Shown here piece by piece: positions 6,402 through 13,824 of a DNA stretch of 64,000 nt. The notes below the pieces were generated by a model. It did not search any database and was not told the origin of the DNA. It saw nothing but the letters and a program-made list of their open reading frames with translations. Positions within the stretch are counted from its first letter, which is position 1. The number at the start of each line of letters is the position of its first letter. The translations under genes and the position numbers were made by a program. This stretch comes from JBMNPT01 sp050943735. GTDB lineage: Bacteria > Bacillota > Clostridia > Oscillospirales > RGIG577. Location: positions 50,855 to 114,854 of the forward strand of contig JBMNPT010000008.1 of the NCBI GenBank assembly GCA_050943735.1. Direction: 5' to 3'.

Positions 6402-8969
6402 TCACCCCTTGGCACTGAACCAGCTGTCACCGGTGTGCATGTCCACCTCCAGCGCCACTCGCAGCTGGCAGGCATGTTCCATCTTATCCCGCAAGATGGC
6501 CTGTACCTCTTCCAGCTCTTCCCGCCAGGTGTTGATGATCAGCTCATCGTGCACCTGCAGCACCAGATAGGAACGCAGCCCCCGAGCTTTCAGCTCCCGG
6601 TACACCTCCACCATGGCAATTTTAATAATATCCGCGGCCGTTCCCTGAATGGGGGTATTCATGGCGCACCGTTTGCCAAATTCCCGAATGTTGTGATTTT
6701 TGCTCTGCAACTCCGGAATATACCGCCGGCGGCCGAACAGCGTGGTCACATACCCATCCTGTTTGGCCTGCTCCACCACCTGCTGCATGTATTCCCGCAC
6801 ACCGTGGTAGGTGGAAAGATAGCTGTCAATGTAATGTTTGGCTTCTTTGCGGGAAATATGCAAGTCCTCCGCCAACGAAAAATCTCCGATGCCGTAGACA
6901 ATGCCGAAATTCACCGCTTTGGCACTGCTGCGCATCTGGGGAGTGACCTCCTGCAGCGGCACGCCAAAGGCGGTGGATGCGGTGAGGGCATGGATGTCCA
7001 CCCCCCGGGCGAAGGCGTCGATCATGGTTTCATCCTGAGCGATGTGGGCCAGCACCCGCAATTCAATCTGGCTGTAGTCCGCATCCAGCAATACGCAGCC
7101 CTCTTCAGGTACAAAGACCTTGCGTACCTCCCGGCCCATTTCCAGCCGTACCGGAATGTTCTGCAAATTGGGCTCGGTGGAAGACAGCCGTCCGGTCTGG
7201 GTGATGGTCTGGTTGAAGGAGGAGTGAATCCGTCCGTCCGGCCCCAGCACCGCCAACAGACCGTCCACATAGGTGGACTTGAGTTTGGTGAGCTGGCGGT
7301 ACTGCACAATGGCCTCGGCAATGGGATGATACCGCACTAGCTTGTTCATCACGTCGATATCGGTGGAGTAGCCGGTCTTGGTCTTTTTGATCACCGGCAG
7401 CCCCAGTTTTTCAAAGAGGATGACCCCCAGCTGTTTGGGAGAGTGAATGTTGAATTCCTCGCCCGCCAGCTCATATACCTGCTGTCGGACTGCCTCAATG
7501 CCACCGTCCAGCTGCTGACCGAATTGCTCCAGCATGGAGGCGTTGACCGCAAATCCCCGGTTTTCCATATCGGCCAGTACTTCACAGAGGGGCTGTTCCA
7601 CTTCATAGTACAGCTGGTGCTGACCGTTGTCCTCCACTTCCTGCATCAGCCTGTCCGCCAGACGGGGAATTCCCCGCAGACCAGCGGCAATATACGCTTC
7701 ATCCCGACCGGTTTTCTTGTCCAGGGGAATGTCCACTCCCAAATACAGCCGGTTGAGCTCCGCCAGCTCATAACTGCTGCGGGAGGGATCTGCCAGATAA
7801 GCCCCCACAAAAATGTCAAAGGTACAGGAGGGGGGCTCTATGCCCAGCTGCTGCAACTCCACCAACAAACTCTTCCAGTCATGCACATACCAGGGGCCTT
7901 CCAGCTTGCAGACCTGGGCCAACAATGGGGAATAGTCCTCCCGTTCCCGGGCCAGCAGCCGCACCTCATTTCCATCGGAAAATCCCCAGCCGCCATCGTA
8001 CCGGGCCGCGCACACACAGGCCCACTTGGCCAGTTGTTCCGGCCGCTCCAATGGCTCCCAGTCCGCCTGTACCCCACAGGGTGCTGGCTCCGGCTCCGCC
8101 GGCTCACTGCACATCCGGGTGATGAGCTGTTTGAGTTCCAGCTTTTCCAGCAGAGGACGCAGAGCCCCCTGGTCATAGGACTGCAGAGCGGCCTCTTCCA
8201 GCCGGAATTCCAGCGGCACATGGGTGTCGATGGTGGCCAGTTCATAGCTCAGATATGCCATTTCCCGTCCTTCCAGCAGTTTTTTCTTCACACCCGGTTT
8301 TTCGTCGCTCTGCTCCAGCGCTTCATACAGGGCTTCCACCGTTCCATACTTCTCCAAGAGGCGCTGGGCGGTTTTTTCGCCTATCCCCGCCACCCCGGGA
8401 ATGTTGTCGCTGCTGTCCCCCATCAGCGCCTTCAGGTCAATCATCCCGCTGGGCGGCAGATGGTACTTCTCCCGAAAGCTCTCCTCATCCATCACTGTGG
8501 TGGTGGTCTGCCCCATACGGGTGGTGATCAGCTGCACCTTTACCAGGGGGCCAATGAGCTGCAAATCGTCCTTGTCCCCGGTGACAATGTGGCACTCCAC
8601 TTCCTGTTCCGCACACATGCGGGCTACAGTGCCAATGATGTCATCCGCCTCGTACCGGGGCAGCTCCAGCTGCCGTACCCGCATAGCAGAAAGCACCTCT
8701 TTCAGCAGTGGCAGCTGCATGGCCAGCTCTTCCGGCATGCCGGTACGCTGGGCCTTGTACCCCTCATACCTCTCATGGCGGAAGGTGGGTTCCCGGCGGT
8801 CAAAAGCCACGCAGACACAGTCCGGTTTCAGCTCCTCCAAAAATTTCAGGTAAATATTCAAAAAACCGTAGATGGCGTTGGTATAGACTCCCTCCCGATT
8901 GGAGAGCAGCCGGATGCCGTAAAACGCCCGGTTGATAATGCTGTTTCCATCAAAGATGACCAGTTTCAT
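6402..8969 (-). CDS. polA: DNA polymerase I
   Basis: Repair and Okazaki-fragment-processing polymerase, 855 residues. Residues 1 to about 300 form the 5'-3' exonuclease (MKLVIFDGNSIINRAFYG, GDKDDLQLI, GDSSDNIPGVAGIGEKTAQ). The polymerase motifs follow: A, LDADYSQIELRVLAHI; B, RSSAKAVNFGIVYGI; C, QVHDELI. In the middle domain the DxE metal ligands of proofreading motif Exo I are not visible (ACVCAARYDGGWGFSDG), so 3'-5' exonuclease is probably inactive, as in many Firmicute Pol I enzymes. ATG 8969 has GGGAG upstream; longer starts lack this. First gene of the operon, behind a long hairpin-rich leader. Confidence 0.96.
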   Translation of the reverse strand: MKLVIFDGNSIINRAFYGIRLLSNREGVYTNAIYGFLNIYLKFLEELKPDCVCVAFDRREPTFRHERYEGYKAQRTGMPEELAMQLPLLKEVLSAMRVRQLELPRYEADDIIGTVARMCAEQEVECHIVTGDKDDLQLIGPLVKVQLITTRMGQTTTTVMDEESFREKYHLPPSGMIDLKALMGDSSDNIPGVAGIGEKTAQRLLEKYGTVEALYEALEQSDEKPGVKKKLLEGREMAYLSYELATIDTHVPLEFRLEEAALQSYDQGALRPLLEKLELKQLITRMCSEPAEPEPAPCGVQADWEPLERPEQLAKWACVCAARYDGGWGFSDGNEVRLLAREREDYSPLLAQVCKLEGPWYVHDWKSLLVELQQLGIEPPSCTFDIFVGAYLADPSRSSYELAELNRLYLGVDIPLDKKTGRDEAYIAAGLRGIPRLADRLMQEVEDNGQHQLYYEVEQPLCEVLADMENRGFAVNASMLEQFGQQLDGGIEAVRQQVYELAGEEFNIHSPKQLGVILFEKLGLPVIKKTKTGYSTDIDVMNKLVRYHPIAEAIVQYRQLTKLKSTYVDGLLAVLGPDGRIHSSFNQTITQTGRLSSTEPNLQNIPVRLEMGREVRKVFVPEEGCVLLDADYSQIELRVLAHIAQDETMIDAFARGVDIHALTASTAFGVPLQEVTPQMRSSAKAVNFGIVYGIGDFSLAEDLHISRKEAKHYIDSYLSTYHGVREYMQQVVEQAKQDGYVTTLFGRRRYIPELQSKNHNIREFGKRCAMNTPIQGTAADIIKIAMVEVYRELKARGLRSYLVLQVHDELIINTWREELEEVQAILRDKMEHACQLRVALEVDMHTGDSWFSAKG

Positions 8970-9048
8970 GGCTAGTACTCCCTTCCCTGCCCGCGCCTCC
9001 CCCCCGATTTTCCCATGGGTGGAAGGGCAAAGTGCCCGCAGCGGCGGC

Positions 9049-9125
9049 CATTGCCCCGCAATGGTTCTCCGGCTTCGCCGGCCCCCTGCGCGCCTTGGGC
9101 GCACAGGGCCGCTGCGGTTATTATA
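9049..9125 (-). promoter_or_regulatory. polA operon promoter and hairpin-rich leader
   Basis: The extended -10 element TGG-TATAAT lies at 9120-9128 (TATAAT 9120-9125); the -35 is weak. The roughly 145-nt leader carries three consecutive hairpins: a GC-rich one at 9080-9110 (GGCCCTGTGCGCC / GGCGCGCAGGGGGCC), CCGGC-GAA-GCCGG at 9069-9081, and CATTGC-GGG-GCAATG at 9049-9063. No T-run follows, so these are not simple terminators. Confidence 0.6.
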
Positions 9126-9234
9126 CCACAAATCCCATGGAAAATCGTGGCGTTTGGGGCAAAAAATCCATTTGTTTTTGTGTTTTATTCTGTAAAACGC
9201 CGTTACGTGATTTGAAATTAAATTGAGAAAATCA

Positions 9235-9263
9235 TTGAATCCCCCAGCAATCTATGGTAAAAT
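9235..9263 (+). promoter_or_regulatory. Promoter of second sugar kinase
   Basis: TTGAAT (9235-9240), 17-bp spacer, TAAAAT (9258-9263) preceded by TGG (extended -10). The start of transcription is expected near 9270. Confidence 0.7.
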
Positions 9264-9279
9264 AAAGCCAACAGGATAT

Positions 9280-9343
9280 CACTGACCCGCCCACAGGACA
9301 TACCCCCGGAGGATTCCCCGTGCTGCGGGCTTTTTTGTCAGTG
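9280..9343 (+). promoter_or_regulatory. Structured leader of second sugar kinase, possible attenuator
   Basis: CACTGAC (9280-9286) can pair with GTCAGTG (9337-9343), and directly inside it CCGC (9287-9290) with GCGG (9325-9328). A T6 run (9331-9336) lies between the two 3' strands. Thus a terminator-like hairpin ending in the T-run and a longer stem that needs read-through are both possible. I do not recognise a known riboswitch class. The coding start is 48 nt downstream. Confidence 0.5.
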
Positions 9344-9390
9344 CTGAGAAAATTTCAGTCACCAATCATTCAAAAGGAGGATTTCAAAAC

Positions 9391-10491
9391 ATGCTGGATC
9401 TGAAGCTGAGAGACAAGAAGGACTGCTATTTTGATGAACTTTCCCTGGGCGAAGTTATGCTGCGGTTCGATCCCGGCGAATATCGTGTAAAGGTGGCCCG
9501 TAACTTCCGGGTTTCCGAAGGCGGCGGCGAATACAATGTGGCCAGAGGCCTGAAAAAGTGCTTTGGCATGCGCACCGGCGTCATCACCGCGCTGGCTAAG
9601 AACGACGTAGGCGTGCTGGTAGAAGACTGCATCATGCAGGGCGGCGTGGACACCAGCCTCATCAAATGGGTGGACTTTGACGGCGTGGGCCGTACCGTCC
9701 GCAATGGTCTGAACTTTGTGGAACGGGGCTATGGCAAGCGGGGCGCGCTGAGCGTATCTGACCGCGGCCTGACCGCCATCTCCCAGGTGAAGCCCGGTGA
9801 TTTTGACTGGGACTACATCTTTGGCGAACTGGGTGCCCGTTGGCTGCACACCGGCGGTATCTTTGCCGCTCTGAGCGAATCTTCCGCTGAAACCTGCATC
9901 GAAGCCGTAAAGAAGGCCAAGCAGTACGGCACTGTGATCTCCTACGACCTGAACTACCGTCCTTCTCTGTGGAAGAGCATCGGCGGACAGGCCAAGGCTC
10001 AGGAAGTGAACAAGGAAATTGCCAAGTACATCGACGTGATGATCGGCAATGAGGAAGATTTCACCGCCTGCCTGGGCTTTGAAGTGGAAGGCAACGATGC
10101 CAACCTGAAGGAACTGAACATCGAAGGCTACAAGAAGATGATGGACCAGGTGGTAAAGACCTACCCCAACTTCAAGGTAATGGCCACCACCCTGCGTACC
10201 GTAAAGACCGCTACCATCAATGACTGGAGCGCTCTTTGCTGGGCTGACGGCACCATTTACAAGGCCAACCAGTACGACGGTCTGGAAATCATGGACCGTG
10301 TGGGCGGCGGCGACAGCTTTGCTTCCGGCCTGATCTATGGTCTGATGACCACCGGCGACGCTGAGAAGGCTGTAAACTACGGCGCAGCTCATGGCGCACT
10401 GGCTATGACCACTCCCGGCGATACCTCCATGGCTTCCAAGGCTGAAGTGGAAAAGCTGATGGGCGGCGGCAGCGCTCGTGTGGATCGCTGA
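9391..10491 (+). CDS. PfkB-family sugar kinase, probably 2-keto-3-deoxygluconate kinase (paralogue)
   Basis: Ribokinase-fold kinase of 366 residues, about 50 longer than the paralogue at 1872-2819. Seen: LSLGEVMLRFDPGEYRV at the N-terminus, the substrate-lid region EGGGEYNVARGLKKCFG, SYDLNYRPSLWKS in the centre, and the C-terminal DRVGGGDSFASGLIYG with catalytic Asp. The anion hole reads GGGD rather than GAGD, a variant I associate with Firmicute KDG kinases. Excellent ribosome site AAAGGAGG 10 nt before ATG. Monocistronic, and its strongly biased codon use suggests high expression. Substrate is inferred from family resemblance and from the sugar-acid genes elsewhere. Confidence 0.85.
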   Translation: MLDLKLRDKKDCYFDELSLGEVMLRFDPGEYRVKVARNFRVSEGGGEYNVARGLKKCFGMRTGVITALAKNDVGVLVEDCIMQGGVDTSLIKWVDFDGVGRTVRNGLNFVERGYGKRGALSVSDRGLTAISQVKPGDFDWDYIFGELGARWLHTGGIFAALSESSAETCIEAVKKAKQYGTVISYDLNYRPSLWKSIGGQAKAQEVNKEIAKYIDVMIGNEEDFTACLGFEVEGNDANLKELNIEGYKKMMDQVVKTYPNFKVMATTLRTVKTATINDWSALCWADGTIYKANQYDGLEIMDRVGGGDSFASGLIYGLMTTGDAEKAVNYGAAHGALAMTTPGDTSMASKAEVEKLMGGGSARVDR

Positions 10492-10513
10492 TTTTCTCCA
10501 ACTGAATACAAAA

Positions 10514-10540
10514 AGCAGAGGCGTTTGCCTCTGCTTTTTC
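10514..10540. terminator. Bidirectional terminator between convergent genes
   Basis: AGCAGAGGC-GTTT-GCCTCTGCT with A-run before and T-run after; serves the kinase on the plus strand and the DUF1048-like gene on the minus strand. Confidence 0.92.
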
Positions 10541-10544
10541 TTTT

Positions 10545-11204
10545 TCAATCCACCAGTTCTTCTACCGTCCAGTGAATCCCCAGCAGCACCGCGATGAGCA
10601 CCAGCCACACACTCCAGTGCAGCACCAGCGCGGGCCCGGTAATCCACACCCGCAGGGCAGTCACCACAATGAAAAACGCCACCAGCAGCACAAAAAGCTT
10701 CCAATTTTGCAGGGGCGGCCGTTGTTCAAAGCTGGTGCGGCACACCAGCTGCACCACCGCTGTGGCGGCCAGTACAATAAGCAGCCAGCTGAGTCCCTCT
10801 CCCAATGTCATGGACAGCATCGGCCACTGCCCTTTGGCCCCGGCCAATGCCTCGATGCCGGAAAAAATCGCCTGAATGCCCGCTACCACCGCCAGTACCA
10901 GACAAAGCCCACCCAGGGCCGACACCCACCGCCGCCAGGGAGCGGGCTTTGGCAATTCTTCCACCACGCTGTCGCAAAAGGCCCGATAATCCTCTCCAAT
11001 CACTTCACTGGCCGAGGCACCCCGGGCCTCCCCCTCCAGTAGCATCTGCAAAATATCCCGATGCACCTGCTCCTGCTGCCAGGTGGAAAGCGCACTCCCC
11101 CGCAGGTACACCACCACATCGGTGAGGACCTGTTCATTCTGCTGACCCAGCTGCTGAGCAAGCCGCTGGTTTTCCTGCAATAACGCTTTGGTTTTCCGAT
11201 TCAT
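10545..11204 (-). CDS. PadR-linked membrane protein with DUF1048-like N-terminus
   Basis: 219 residues. The cytosolic N-terminal half (about 1-90) is charged and ends with IGEDYRAFCDSVVEELPKP, resembling DUF1048 proteins that accompany PadR regulators. Then come about four membrane segments (VSALGGLCLVLAVVAGIQAI, WLLIVLAATAVVQLV, LFVLLVAFFIVVTAL, SVWLVLIAVLLGIHW). Start ATG overlaps the padR stop by 4 bp (ATGA), so the pair is co-translated. The function is unknown; PadR-DUF1048 pairs often respond to envelope stress or antimicrobials. Family assignment is moderate. Confidence 0.7.
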   Translation of the reverse strand: MNRKTKALLQENQRLAQQLGQQNEQVLTDVVVYLRGSALSTWQQEQVHRDILQMLLEGEARGASASEVIGEDYRAFCDSVVEELPKPAPWRRWVSALGGLCLVLAVVAGIQAIFSGIEALAGAKGQWPMLSMTLGEGLSWLLIVLAATAVVQLVCRTSFEQRPPLQNWKLFVLLVAFFIVVTALRVWITGPALVLHWSVWLVLIAVLLGIHWTVEELVD

Positions 11205-11533
11205 ACCGCACCTCCTGTATGGTTCTTCAGCCGTTCCACCGCCCGGGTGAGTTCCTCATAATGGGCAAAAAAAGCGTCCCGCTCCATCTCCCCCTGCTGT
11301 GTGAGACGATAGTACTTGCGTTTGGGCCCCACCTCGGACTGGCGATACCGGGCGGTAATCAGCCCGTTTTTTTCCAGTCTCAGCAACAGGGGGTAGATGG
11401 TTCCCTCCACAATGGCCCCAAAGCCATACTCTTCCAACTGCCGGGAAATCTCGTACCCATAGGTTTCCTGCCGGCCAATGATGGCCAAAATACACCCTTC
11501 CAATGTCCCTTTGAGCATCTGCGAAGGAATCAT
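11201..11533 (-). CDS. PadR-family transcriptional regulator
   Basis: 110-residue winged-helix repressor. The DNA-binding domain has LKGTLEGCILAIIGR, TYGYEISRQL, GTIYPLLLRLEKNGLI and the wing RKYYRLTQQG; a C-terminal helix for dimerisation follows. ATG 11533 follows AGGTGAGG; an earlier in-frame ATG (11557) falls inside the operator region and is not needed. Co-operonic with the DUF1048-like membrane protein. A perfect 10-bp inverted repeat overlapping its own -10 element predicts autorepression. Confidence 0.92.
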   Translation of the reverse strand: MIPSQMLKGTLEGCILAIIGRQETYGYEISRQLEEYGFGAIVEGTIYPLLLRLEKNGLITARYRQSEVGPKRKYYRLTQQGEMERDAFFAHYEELTRAVERLKNHTGGAV

Positions 11534-11543
11534 TTCCTCACCT

Positions 11544-11599
11544 ACCTTGTAATGCAATGTAGTTTAGTATATTGTATTACAAGGTATGTGCTTTGTCAA
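11544..11599 (-). promoter_or_regulatory. padR promoter with inverted-repeat operator
   Basis: TTGACA (11594-11599), 17-bp spacer, TACAAT (11571-11576). A perfect inverted repeat, ACCTTGTAAT (11544-11553) and ATTACAAGGT (11576-11585), separated by 22 bp, covers the spacer/-10 and the start region. Confidence 0.88.
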
Positions 11600-11608
11600 C
11601 CCCCATAC

Positions 11609-11648
11609 AAAAACCGGCGGAGCAGAAGAGACGTTCTGCTCCGCCGGT
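11609..11648 (-). terminator. Terminator of acyltransferase gene
   Basis: 15-bp stem ACCGGCGGAGCAGAA / TTCTGCTCCGCCGGT with a 6-nt loop; on the minus strand it is followed by TTTTTG and lies just after the gene's stop. Confidence 0.9.
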
Positions 11649-11653
11649 GCCTA

Positions 11654-12682
11654 TCATCCTTTTTTTCTTGTTGGGAAATTTTCCCCCATCATCCACCCCA
11701 GGCCCAACGCCCGAAGTCCCTCTGTACACAGAGTAGAGAGCACAAATGCCACCACCGTCGCCCCGGCCGCCAGCAGCCAGGCATGGATATCCTTGGGCCC
11801 CAGCCAATAAAACACTCCATAGAGAATCATGGGATGGAACAGGTAGATGCCAAAACCATCCCGATCCAGCAGGTCGGCCACCGGATGATTCAGCCATTTG
11901 GTGCGGCAGAGCCTTTCCGCCAGCCCCAGGAAAAACAGCGCAGCCACCAGCGCTCGGACAATCTTCACCGTAAAGCCCTCCCAGGGATAGAGCGCCACCG
12001 TAGCGGCTCCCAGTATCAGCCAGAGAAGCCAGTGCCGGTGCAAAAATCCCATCACTTCTTCCCTGTGGCGGTGCAGCACCACACCCATATAGAAAAAGAT
12101 GCCATAGTAACAGCTCTGCGCCACCTGGAAATAATTTTTCACATAGGGAGCCAGCCAGGCCAGCCAGACCAACGCTCCAAAGCCGACAACCGTCCATCCC
12201 CATCCCCGCAGGGGCAGCTTGTGAAGCAGAGCGGCCGCCACAAAAATAAGGAACAGAGCGGGCAAAAACCACAGATGACGGGCATTGAGGGACAGCACAA
12301 TGCCCTCCCAGCAATACACTCCAAAGCTCTGCTGGGTGAATCCCAGCAGCACCATCACCGGCGCCACATAGAGAATTCCAAAGAGGAAATAGGGCACCAG
12401 CAGCCGCTTGATTTTCTGGGTAATGGTGGGCCACACCTGTTGGTACCGCCCCGGCTTTTCCAGGCACACGCCATATACCAGACCAGACGCCAACATATAG
12501 AGAGGCATGTGAAAGGAATAGATATACCAGGCGATTTCCCCCAGCAGATGAGAGCCGTTTCGGGGTGTGATCACCCCCGCACCGCCGTAGAAAATGGTGA
12601 CATGGCCCAACACCACCAGTACCGTCACCATCATCTTCAGCACTGCATATGGATTCCATGCCCTTTGCCCGGCCATACTCAT
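11654..12682 (-). CDS. Acyltransferase 3 family membrane protein
   Basis: Multi-spanning membrane acyltransferase (about 342 residues, some 10 helices) of the type that O-acetylates surface polysaccharide or other extracellular glycans. Seen: an N-terminal helix ending VLVVLGHVTIFYGG (catalytic-type His), YIYSFHMPLYMLASG (second conserved motif, FxMPLF-like), RHLWFLPALF and GIYLFHPMILYGVFY. Three in-frame ATGs (12691, 12682, 12676) follow a G-rich stretch; 12682 is a compromise and the true start may differ by 2-3 codons. An extended -10 (TGG-TATAGT) precedes it. Monocistronic with a terminator. Substrate unknown. Confidence 0.85.
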   Translation of the reverse strand: MSMAGQRAWNPYAVLKMMVTVLVVLGHVTIFYGGAGVITPRNGSHLLGEIAWYIYSFHMPLYMLASGLVYGVCLEKPGRYQQVWPTITQKIKRLLVPYFLFGILYVAPVMVLLGFTQQSFGVYCWEGIVLSLNARHLWFLPALFLIFVAAALLHKLPLRGWGWTVVGFGALVWLAWLAPYVKNYFQVAQSCYYGIFFYMGVVLHRHREEVMGFLHRHWLLWLILGAATVALYPWEGFTVKIVRALVAALFFLGLAERLCRTKWLNHPVADLLDRDGFGIYLFHPMILYGVFYWLGPKDIHAWLLAAGATVVAFVLSTLCTEGLRALGLGWMMGENFPTRKKG

Positions 12683-12752
12683 TTCCCCCATTTCCCTTTT
12701 GTTACCATCACTATACCATAGTGCCCGACCCCTTGTACACCCCCAGGTGCGC

Positions 12753-12780
12753 AAAAAAGCGGCTCGTAAGAGCCGCTTTT
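12753..12780. terminator. Terminator of the efflux operon
   Basis: AAGCGGCTC-GTAA-GAGCCGCTT hairpin with T6 on the minus strand, about 20 nt after the TolC-like gene. Confidence 0.9.
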
Positions 12781-12798
12781 AATGGAGCTATGCTATTT

Positions 12799-13824
12799 TC
12801 AGTTACTGGTCTGCAGCCATACCCCTTCATTGAAGGCATCCACCTTGAGCTCGGCTTTGCGCAGTTCCAGCGCGGCGCTCCGCACCGCTTGCTCATTGAG
12901 CTTCTGTTGTTCTACTGCTGCCGTATACGCCACGTCCGAAAGCATTCCCAGCTCATACTGCTTTTCCGTCACTGCAAAATCTGCCTGCTGCTTTTCATAG
13001 ATCTGCTGCGCTACCAGGTAGGAATCATATTTATTCATCATATCCTGGCAGGCGCTCTCATAGCTGATGCGCAAGGTTTGGGTGGTATTTTCGATCTGCC
13101 GCCGCATCACCGTGTACTGATGATTGCCCAGCTGACTGGCCTGGTACCGCATCAGTGCCAGAGAATTGTTGGCTTCTACCGCCTTGCCCACATCCTGCTT
13201 GCTCTCCAGCCGCTCTTTCATACCAGCCAGATCCTCCTGGCTGAAATCCTCCAGCTCCAGAATGTTAAGCTCCTCCACCGTCACACCCAATTGGGTGGCC
13301 AGTGTGCCCTTGAGTTGTGCCAGTGAACTCTCCAGCGCCAGTTTGCCGTTAAGCAGCTGATTGTAGCTGTTTTTCAGTTCCAGCAGTTCCAGCTCGCTTT
13401 TCATGCCCAACTGCACCATGGTTTCCATCAGTGCGATATTGTCTTCCAACAGAGCCTGATTCACTTCCATCTCCGCGTAGCTCATCTGCGCGGTGTAGTA
13501 GCTGGCCAGCAGATTGCCAATGGTATAGGGAGCCGTTTCATTGGCGTCCTCATTCTGCATATCCTGAATGCGTTTCTGGACCAGGGTACTGCTGGTGTAA
13601 TAGGCCGAGGTATACCCGCCCATACCGTCGGGCACCATGGTTTCGCTCATATCCTCCCGGACCGCATCGTTCATGGAATTGTTGTAGGCAATGGTAAAAG
13701 CATGTTCTTTGCCCACTTCATAATAATTGTCCATGGACAGATCCAATGCGGAAACACTGGCGGTTCCGGCGGCCAATGCCGCAACCAGGCCCAGTGCCAG
13801 CCAACGTTTACTGTGTTGTTTCAC
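12799..13824 (-). CDS. TolC-family protein (efflux operon)
   Basis: 341 residues with a signal peptide (KRWLALGLVAALAAGTASVSA) and long coiled-coil helices. Two TolC-like repeats are visible: VQLGMKSELELLELKNSYNQ (about residue 145) and YELGMLSDVAYTAAVEQQKL (about 290). It is roughly 100 residues shorter than Proteobacterial TolC, and I see no clear membrane-barrel strands. Start overlaps the RND stop by 17 nt. In an apparent monoderm its role cannot be an ordinary outer-membrane channel; it may form an envelope-spanning helical tube or a scaffold. Family call is good, function open. Confidence 0.85.
   Translation of the reverse strand: MKQHSKRWLALGLVAALAAGTASVSALDLSMDNYYEVGKEHAFTIAYNNSMNDAVREDMSETMVPDGMGGYTSAYYTSSTLVQKRIQDMQNEDANETAPYTIGNLLASYYTAQMSYAEMEVNQALLEDNIALMETMVQLGMKSELELLELKNSYNQLLNGKLALESSLAQLKGTLATQLGVTVEELNILELEDFSQEDLAGMKERLESKQDVGKAVEANNSLALMRYQASQLGNHQYTVMRRQIENTTQTLRISYESACQDMMNKYDSYLVAQQIYEKQQADFAVTEKQYELGMLSDVAYTAAVEQQKLNEQAVRSAALELRKAELKVDAFNEGVWLQTSN

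Noticed and set aside
9370..10704. 444-codon minus-strand open frame
   Set aside because: Antisense to the PfkB kinase and runs through a bidirectional terminator; no start signal.
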